Below, in pieces: positions 58,880 through 64,000 of a stretch of DNA of 64,000 bases. A program made the position numbers and the translations under genes. Position 1 is the first letter of the stretch. Each line of letters begins with the position of its first letter. The notes under the pieces were generated by a model that was not told the DNA's origin, did not search any database, and saw only the letters and a list, made by a program, of their open reading frames with translations. The stretch is from Stachybotrys elegans (Eukaryota > Ascomycota > Sordariomycetes > Hypocreales > Stachybotryaceae), in assembly GCA_020746835.1 (NCBI GenBank), contig JAGPNK010000004.1, positions 1,302,001-1,366,000 of the forward strand, written 5' to 3'.

Positions 58880-61800
58880 ATGAGTGCCTGGATGAGCGAC
58901 GCTGTCCCCAACCACAATGCCAACGGCTTCCCGCATATGAACGACCCCAATGCTACCAGTGCCATGATGGATCCCTCAGCCTTCATGGCCTCGCCGGCCC
59001 AGTTCAACCCGGCCCAGTTCGCCAATCAGCAGCAGATGGCTGGCATGCAGAACAGCCCTATGCGCAATGCCTCACCCTCCTACCAGCAGAATCCCGTCTA
59101 CCAGACAAACTCGGTCATCCCGTCGAAGCGCCCTCGTCCGCGCGAGGACAGCCTCGCCGGCTCCCCGAGACCCAACCCGGGCATGCTGCCCACGTCGCGC
59201 TCCGAGACGCCCCAGCAGCAAAATTTCCCCGGCTATCAGCCCGGCGCGATGGGCCAGCAGACCCCGGGTCAATTCCCCCATCTCCAAACTAACGGATCTG
59301 CGAACGCGAGTCCTTCTCCCATCATGGGAAGCCAAATGCGACCGGGAAGCGTCCCTCAGAGAGTAGCAACTGCTTCTCCGCATCCATTCTCACCCAGCGC
59401 GCAACAGTTTGGAGCCCAGGCATCACCCATACCATCCGAGCATGGCACGCCTCAACCGAACCACTATATGCAGAACATGACACCTTCCTATAACCCCAAC
59501 TTCGCACAATCTCCTTCCAATCCTCATGCTGCGCCTCCCAATGCGATGGCTGCTGGGCAAATGATGCCTCAGCACATGGGCCAGATGCCGAATGCCATGT
59601 ACGGCCAGATGCCACAGGCGAATCAGCAGCAACCCCAGATGCAACAACAGCAGCACCAGATTCCTTCCCAGCAACAGCAGCAAAACCCTCAGCAGCAGCA
59701 AGGTCCGCATGGACAGCAGCGATCTCAAAGCATGTCGGAGCAGCAGAAGATGGCGGCGTATCAGATGCGGCTTCAGCAGCAGCTCCAAGGAAATATGCAG
59801 ATGCAGCAAGCTCAAGGCCAAATGCACCCTCAGGCAATGGGCCGCGGCATGATGCCAAAACAACCAATGCCCGGCATGCACAACGGGCAGATGCCACAGG
59901 GCCCTCCACGACCACAGCAGCAGCGCCCCACGCCTGCCATCAATCCGGAGCAGTTCATGAAGAATCTGATGACTCTTATGAATGCCAAGGGCCTTCCTCT
60001 GGACCCAAACCCAATCGTCGCGGACCGCCCCGTCAACCTACTGATGCTGTTTCAAGCTGTGCAGTCAAAAGGCGGATACAAGCAGATTTCTATGAACAAT
60101 GCCTGGGCTCATATTGCCCAGGCATTGGGCTTACCAGCTCAGATCCCGACCGTACCCCCGACGCTGAAACAGGTGTACGAGCGCAACCTGAGCGAATTCG
60201 AGAAGGTCTGGAAGCAAAGGATGATGCAGCAACAACAGCAGCAAGGAGCGGCTATGCCAGGCCCAGGAACACCGAACAAACAAGTGCCACAACCCAACCC
60301 GCAAATGAACCAAGGCCAGATGCAACCCCAGCACCCTGTTGTGCCGCCTCAACACGCCGTGAAACCTGGCCAGCCACCGGTGAATGGTCTTGCCACGCCG
60401 CAACATCAACCTCATTCTCAACAGCCCAGCAATGTGCCTGGCCATACGAAAAACGCTCTTTCCAGGACATCGGAGCCAGTACAACCGAATGACTTGTCTA
60501 TGCCGTCTCCTGCCATGCCGAAGCCCGGAATGATGCCAGACGCTCGAACAGGTGCTGTTACGGAGCACCGACTGCCTCCTCTGGCAAAGAAGTCAGATGA
60601 GTACAGCCCTTGCTCACGAGAGCTGGCCACCCATGGCGGCATCGATGTATCGACGGTATTCAAGCTTGGCCATGATCTCGAGAAATGGATTCCCGATGTT
60701 CCTTCAATCAACGAGTTGGGCGTGGTTGATATCCAAGCTCTGACGCGAAGCTTGCAGAGCGGTATCCATGGCGAGGTACGATTGGCTCTCGACGTGCTCG
60801 CTACTGTCTCTGTATCACCCAGCCCAGCGCATCAATTGCAACTGAGGTACTGTGACGACCTGGTTGATGCGCTCATTGACTGTGCGGAGGAGCAGCTCGA
60901 CCTTCTCGCCGAACACACGGTCGAGGTATCCGATGAGATCCAACTTTCGCCATACGAAGACGTAGTGCGTTCTTGCCGACTGGAACAGTATACTGTTCGA
61001 GACATTCCTACTTTTGGCTCTACGGCATACGATCTTGACCGCGCTGTGGACCGTTTGATATGCATCACTACAATCTTGCGCAACGTCTCGTTCCCTGGCG
61101 AACAGAATGAGAACCACCTCGTGCTTGCCGACGAATCCGTCATTAAGTTCCTGTGCGTGGTGATACGCTATCTGGGCACGCGGACAATGCTGCTCCGTAC
61201 GCACCAGAATACGCTGGATTTCATGAAGGATCTTGTTATTTTGCTTTCAAATATCTCTGGCTCGATAGAGATACCGAGTCGAGAGCAAGCATTCTGTCTC
61301 CTGCAATTCCTTCTCGCATTTGCCCCTACTCCTGCGCCTTCTGCTTCGGAACAAAGCGGCCTCTTGTTTGCACCATATGATTCGAGCGCGCACCCATACC
61401 TCCCTCATGCTATCGATTCCTTGGCAAAACTTCTTGCACGGGATGAGCCCAACCGGACGCACTACAAGACCATCTTTGCCATCGACGGTGCAGATAATGG
61501 CACGTACGATTTGCTGACGCGGGCTTTCGCTCTCGCAATATCGCCTGTTCCCGACAGGTCCAAAGATCGGCTTCGACCACCCAACTTCCCGTCGCTAGTG
61601 GAAGTTCGCAAACCCTTCCTCATGCAAGGTCTTTTGGCTGGTGAAATCTTGGTCTCGATTGCTCCTGGTTCCGACTCGACCGTTGCAAGGTCCTGGTTGC
61701 TTTCTGCCAGTGGCTTTGGCAAAAACCTCGCGAAACTAGTTTCAGAGCTTACCCATGTCTTTGAGCAACCGCATGCATATGCTCGAGGACCAGCTCGTGC

Positions 61801-62029
61801 ACAGCCACGGAAGGATCCCGAACTGGTGTACATTGTTGTTGTGGGAGTCGCGCTATTGCGTAGACTGGCCGAGAAAGCGAGGGATCCCGGCAGCCCATCT
61901 TCAGATGTTCTTGCGGACATTCTGCCTTCATCGCAGACCCTGATGGAGGCTTTGTCCCTGCAGTCACCGGAATGGACCAAGGAGGGGCTCTTGCAACAGC
62001 TAACAGCTTTCTTCAACTTGGGAATGTGA
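58880..62029 (+). CDS. SWI1: ARID-domain SWI/SNF subunit (Swi1/Sol1 type)
   Basis: A single exon of 1049 residues starts MSAWMSDAVPNHNANG. The first 350 residues are Gln/Pro/Met/Asn-rich, with polyglutamine runs. An ARID/BRIGHT DNA-binding domain spans about 354-445 (FMKNLMTLMNAKGLPLDPNP, NLLMLFQAVQSKGGYKQISM, AWAHIAQALGLPAQ, LKQVYERNLSEFEKVWKQR). Another Gln/Pro linker leads to a helical C-terminal half of about 430 residues (VFKLGHDLEKWIPDVPSINE, VRLALDVLATVSVSPSPAHQ, LVDALIDCAEEQLDLLAEHT), matching the repeat-like C-terminal region of Swi1-family subunits. The protein targets the SWI/SNF nucleosome remodeller to DNA in the nucleus. The Q/N-rich N-terminus recalls the prion-forming region of yeast Swi1. 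The leader upstream is long and pyrimidine-rich. Confidence 0.92.
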   Translation: MSAWMSDAVPNHNANGFPHMNDPNATSAMMDPSAFMASPAQFNPAQFANQQQMAGMQNSPMRNASPSYQQNPVYQTNSVIPSKRPRPREDSLAGSPRPNPGMLPTSRSETPQQQNFPGYQPGAMGQQTPGQFPHLQTNGSANASPSPIMGSQMRPGSVPQRVATASPHPFSPSAQQFGAQASPIPSEHGTPQPNHYMQNMTPSYNPNFAQSPSNPHAAPPNAMAAGQMMPQHMGQMPNAMYGQMPQANQQQPQMQQQQHQIPSQQQQQNPQQQQGPHGQQRSQSMSEQQKMAAYQMRLQQQLQGNMQMQQAQGQMHPQAMGRGMMPKQPMPGMHNGQMPQGPPRPQQQRPTPAINPEQFMKNLMTLMNAKGLPLDPNPIVADRPVNLLMLFQAVQSKGGYKQISMNNAWAHIAQALGLPAQIPTVPPTLKQVYERNLSEFEKVWKQRMMQQQQQQGAAMPGPGTPNKQVPQPNPQMNQGQMQPQHPVVPPQHAVKPGQPPVNGLATPQHQPHSQQPSNVPGHTKNALSRTSEPVQPNDLSMPSPAMPKPGMMPDARTGAVTEHRLPPLAKKSDEYSPCSRELATHGGIDVSTVFKLGHDLEKWIPDVPSINELGVVDIQALTRSLQSGIHGEVRLALDVLATVSVSPSPAHQLQLRYCDDLVDALIDCAEEQLDLLAEHTVEVSDEIQLSPYEDVVRSCRLEQYTVRDIPTFGSTAYDLDRAVDRLICITTILRNVSFPGEQNENHLVLADESVIKFLCVVIRYLGTRTMLLRTHQNTLDFMKDLVILLSNISGSIEIPSREQAFCLLQFLLAFAPTPAPSASEQSGLLFAPYDSSAHPYLPHAIDSLAKLLARDEPNRTHYKTIFAIDGADNGTYDLLTRAFALAISPVPDRSKDRLRPPNFPSLVEVRKPFLMQGLLAGEILVSIAPGSDSTVARSWLLSASGFGKNLAKLVSELTHVFEQPHAYARGPARAQPRKDPELVYIVVVGVALLRRLAEKARDPGSPSSDVLADILPSSQTLMEALSLQSPEWTKEGLLQQLTAFFNLGM

Positions 62030-62441
62030 GGTTGCTGCCGAGCTATGTTTGGATACACATGACGACGAAGGTTTCAGAACGAAGCGTGTATGTTATTTTG
62101 ATTTGGGGCGGTTGACGCTGGCTATGAAGTCTCCATCGCGCGACTCACATATAGAATTGCATGAGGCACGGTGCTTCTCGGAACTGGCCAACGACGAAAG
62201 ATTCTGTACTGGCGTCCTTTGTATATTGGCGCATACAATGCGATATATTGATACCACGCTCATTGGTGGCTCTTATTTACTTCTATTATTGGCCTCGTAC
62301 AGGTTGCCATCGCTAAACCCTGCCGTTCCTCCGCGTGACATAAAAATACACAGCCTTCGCGCCGGCCTGACGCAAGTCTTGAGGTTCCCGATGCTGATTG
62401 GTACATGGTATATAGTATACAGTTGGATAGACATGATTCCC
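62030..62441. other. Convergent 3' flank, no gene seen
   Basis: This 412-bp interval lies between the SWI1 and mL49 stops. It is ordinary mixed sequence with no RNA gene evident. Confidence 0.45.
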
Positions 62442-62982
62442 TCAGAAGCCCTTGCTCAGTAACCAATTCTTCACATCTTCGAAGCGGTCTCCCTGAGAAT
62501 GGGTTAGTAGGTGATAATCCAAGCTGGAGTATTGTTCTTGTCCATACCTTGATAAGAATGGCGTGTGTCCTGGGGTTTACAGCCACATCCTCCCTCTGAA
62601 CATTCAGATCCTTGGCCAGTTCCGTTGCCATCAGCTGTCGGTCGCCATGAATCCTCCGGATAAGAGTAAGCTTCCGGTTGCCGCCCGATTTCCAGTCTCG
62701 GTAGACGGGGAGTTGCTGGTATGGCGTGCGCAGCACCATATAAGGACCCTTTTCGAGCTCCTCAATCGTCTTGATCCGGGGAGGCTGAGGTGCCTTCATG
62801 ACGGGCACCTTGTGCACAGACCTGGGTGCCTGACCGGGAAGAGGCCTTTTCGTGCTCTGTGCTCGACATTGAATGTTCATAAATGGCGACACGCATGAGG
62901 GAGCGGTTCTGGTAGCATGTATGGGACGAAGGGCGGCGCCGGCGCGGAAGCTGGGGACAGCTCGTGGGAGGAATTGCGACAT
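62442..62982 (-). CDS. Mitochondrial large-subunit ribosomal protein mL49 (Img2)
   Basis: Exons are 62548-62982 and 62442-62492 (55-nt intron, branch CTAAC), giving 161 residues. The N-terminus MSQFLPRAVPSFRAGAALRP is basic and acid-free, a mitochondrial targeting sequence. The body has PYMVLRTPYQQLPVYRDWKS, GGNRKLTLIRRIHGDRQLMA, TELAKDLNVQREDVAVNPRT and HAILIK, joined across the intron to GDRFEDVKNWLLSKGF. This is the mL49/Img2 family, a component of the mitochondrial 54S subunit with a fold like the translation factor Sui1. The last exon encodes only 16 residues, so reading through the intron would alter the C-terminus. The start is the ATG at 62982; the frame continues upstream, but those residues look like leader. 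It is divergent from eIF3e. Confidence 0.93.
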
Positions 62983-63464
62983 GACGGGCGGTTGTTGCAG
63001 CAAATTCGGGAGGTTGCAGAATACAAGCTTCGCTTTCGTGCAGGTCGGATGTGTGGCTCGGAATATGGAGAGTAGAAGCTCGAGCTTCACGATCTAACAA
63101 GAACTGGATATGCCGTCCCCCGGCACTGGCTCACATACAAAAAGCTGAAGCAGGAGGAAGATGCGACTCCTAGAAAAAAATCCTGGTCACATGACACGGA
63201 TTTTCCCTGCCCGGCAAATCCGCGGGTCGTCGCGCAGAAACCCCACAGCACATGGTTGGTATTGGCGAAATTCACCAAAAATCTGCCCCTCCATCCATTC
63301 CCCATTCTGTGGTCGAAGCCCTCGATTCTCGCGACGAGCCATCCCCGGGATCAAACCTTGGAACCTACTGCAAAAGCCAGATCGCTGCACGAATACCCGG
63401 TCGGCCGAACTATTGCGCTTCCGGAAAATCGCTAGAAAACCCCGTCAAAAACAACCCGCCCATC
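62983..63464. promoter_or_regulatory. Divergent promoter mL49 / eIF3e
   Basis: This 482-bp interval has an upstream ATG at 63252 that is in frame with eIF3e and not followed by a stop before 63465. No other gene is present. Confidence 0.5.
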
Positions 63465-64000
63465 ATGGAGGAAGTTCTTCAGGCCGTCGAGGGGCCTTCC
63501 ATTCTGCCCAAGCTGGCACCGCACCTGAGCCGTCATCTGCTCTTCCCTCTGATCCAGTTCGAGGGCGACCAGGCCGAGGAGAAGGGCGAGGAGGAGAAGG
63601 CCAAGCAGATCCTGTCGGGCAAGATCAAGCTGCTCGAGGACACCAACATGACCGACTACGTGGCCACGCTCTACTGCGAACTGCACGGCGTCGCCGACCC
63701 CCCCGCCGAGTACACCAAGAAGCGACAGGACGTCCTGTCCGAGCTGGACAAGTACGAGCAGGCCACGGCCAAGATTGCCGACCTCTTGACGCAGGATGAG
63801 GTCGTCAACGGCCTCCGGAGCGACAAGGTCGCCAACTTGGAGTTTCTCAAGAACCAGCACGGCGTGAGTCTCATTTGGGGGTTTCTTAGCAGAGGCCGGA
63901 TGCTGTGCATGCAGAGGGACTAACGCGACGTGAAACAAACAGGTGACAATCGAGATGGTCAACGCCCTGTACGACTTTGGCCAGTTCCAGTTCCGCTGCG
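63465..64000 (+). CDS. Translation initiation factor eIF3 subunit e (Int6), 5' part
   Basis: Exon 1 is 63465-63863. An intron at 63864-63942 (donor GTGAGT, acceptor AACAAACAG) is followed by exon 2 from 63943, which leaves the window. The visible peptide has PSILPKLAPHLSRHLLFPLI, AKQILSGKIKLLEDTNMTDY, VATLYCELHGVADPPAEYTK, ANLEFLKNQHG and, after the intron, VTIEMVNALYDFGQFQF. This is the N-terminal helical domain of eIF3e, which precedes the PCI domain. eIF3e is a subunit of the octameric eIF3 core, recruiting 40S subunits and mRNA in the cytosol. The ATG at 63465 matches the usual family start; an upstream in-frame ATG at 63252 would add 71 residues of low-complexity character. Confidence 0.93.

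Noticed and set aside
1..64000. tRNA, 5S rRNA, CRISPR array or transposon
   Set aside because: I looked for T-loop-like GGTTCGA motifs, regularly spaced repeats and reverse-transcriptase or transposase motifs and saw none that hold up; a tRNAscan and repeat-library search would settle this.

Overview
The window is nuclear DNA of a filamentous ascomycete. Genes are dense on both strands, most carry short introns (about 46-70 nt, GT..AG, with CTAAC/CTGAC-like branch sites), and the products match Pezizomycotina families (Mdm35, Gpi1, Cwh43, Utp6, Nup42/Amo1, ARID-type SWI/SNF subunit, img2/mL49). Codon style and gene set suggest Sordariomycetes, probably Hypocreales; that placement is inference. 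I find no tRNA, rRNA, CRISPR array or transposon ORF.

Layout, left to right. Position 1-139 is the likely N-terminus of a minus-strand gene leaving the window, with about 4.5 kb of gene-free DNA upstream of it. 4.7-9.3 kb: an unidentified multi-pass membrane protein, MED9 (Mediator) and tubulin-binding cofactor C. 10.6-16.3 kb: an orphan basic protein, GPI1 (GPI-anchor GlcNAc transferase), a tiny two-helix membrane gene just upstream of GPI1, and MDM35 (mitochondrial lipid-transfer partner). 16.6-21.7 kb: a DEK_C chromatin protein, an aldose 1-epimerase and a low-complexity nuclear-type protein. 22.1-29.9 kb: COX20 divergent from POL2, the complete DNA polymerase epsilon catalytic subunit, with paired MluI-type ACGCGT boxes in the shared promoter. 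30.4-41.1 kb: a C2H2 zinc-finger protein fused to a trypsin-like domain, a CUE3/ASCC2 homologue, ribosomal protein S20, an FG-repeat C3H nucleoporin and a secreted GH5 glycosidase. 42.1-52.9 kb: a cytochrome P450, CWH43 (GPI lipid remodelling), UTP6 (U3 processome) and a second trypsin-like protein, intronless and bracketed by GAA repeats. 52.9-58.9 kb is gene-poor and rich in simple repeats and CCTAGG palindromes. 58.9-64.0 kb: a SWI1-type ARID subunit, mL49, and the 5' end of eIF3e.

Most genes are housekeeping and not one pathway. GPI1 and CWH43 both serve GPI-anchored proteins (first step and lipid remodelling). COX20, MDM35 and mL49 are mitochondrial. RPS20, UTP6, CUE3 and eIF3e serve ribosome production, ribosome quality control and translation. 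The P450 and the GH5 enzyme are neighbours, but no backbone synthase is present, so a metabolite cluster is not supported. The least understood genes are the two proteins with trypsin-like H-D-S motifs, the 695-residue membrane protein and the 87-residue gene beside GPI1. Exon borders were set by hand from splice motifs and frame; summed exon lengths are divisible by three in every complete gene.
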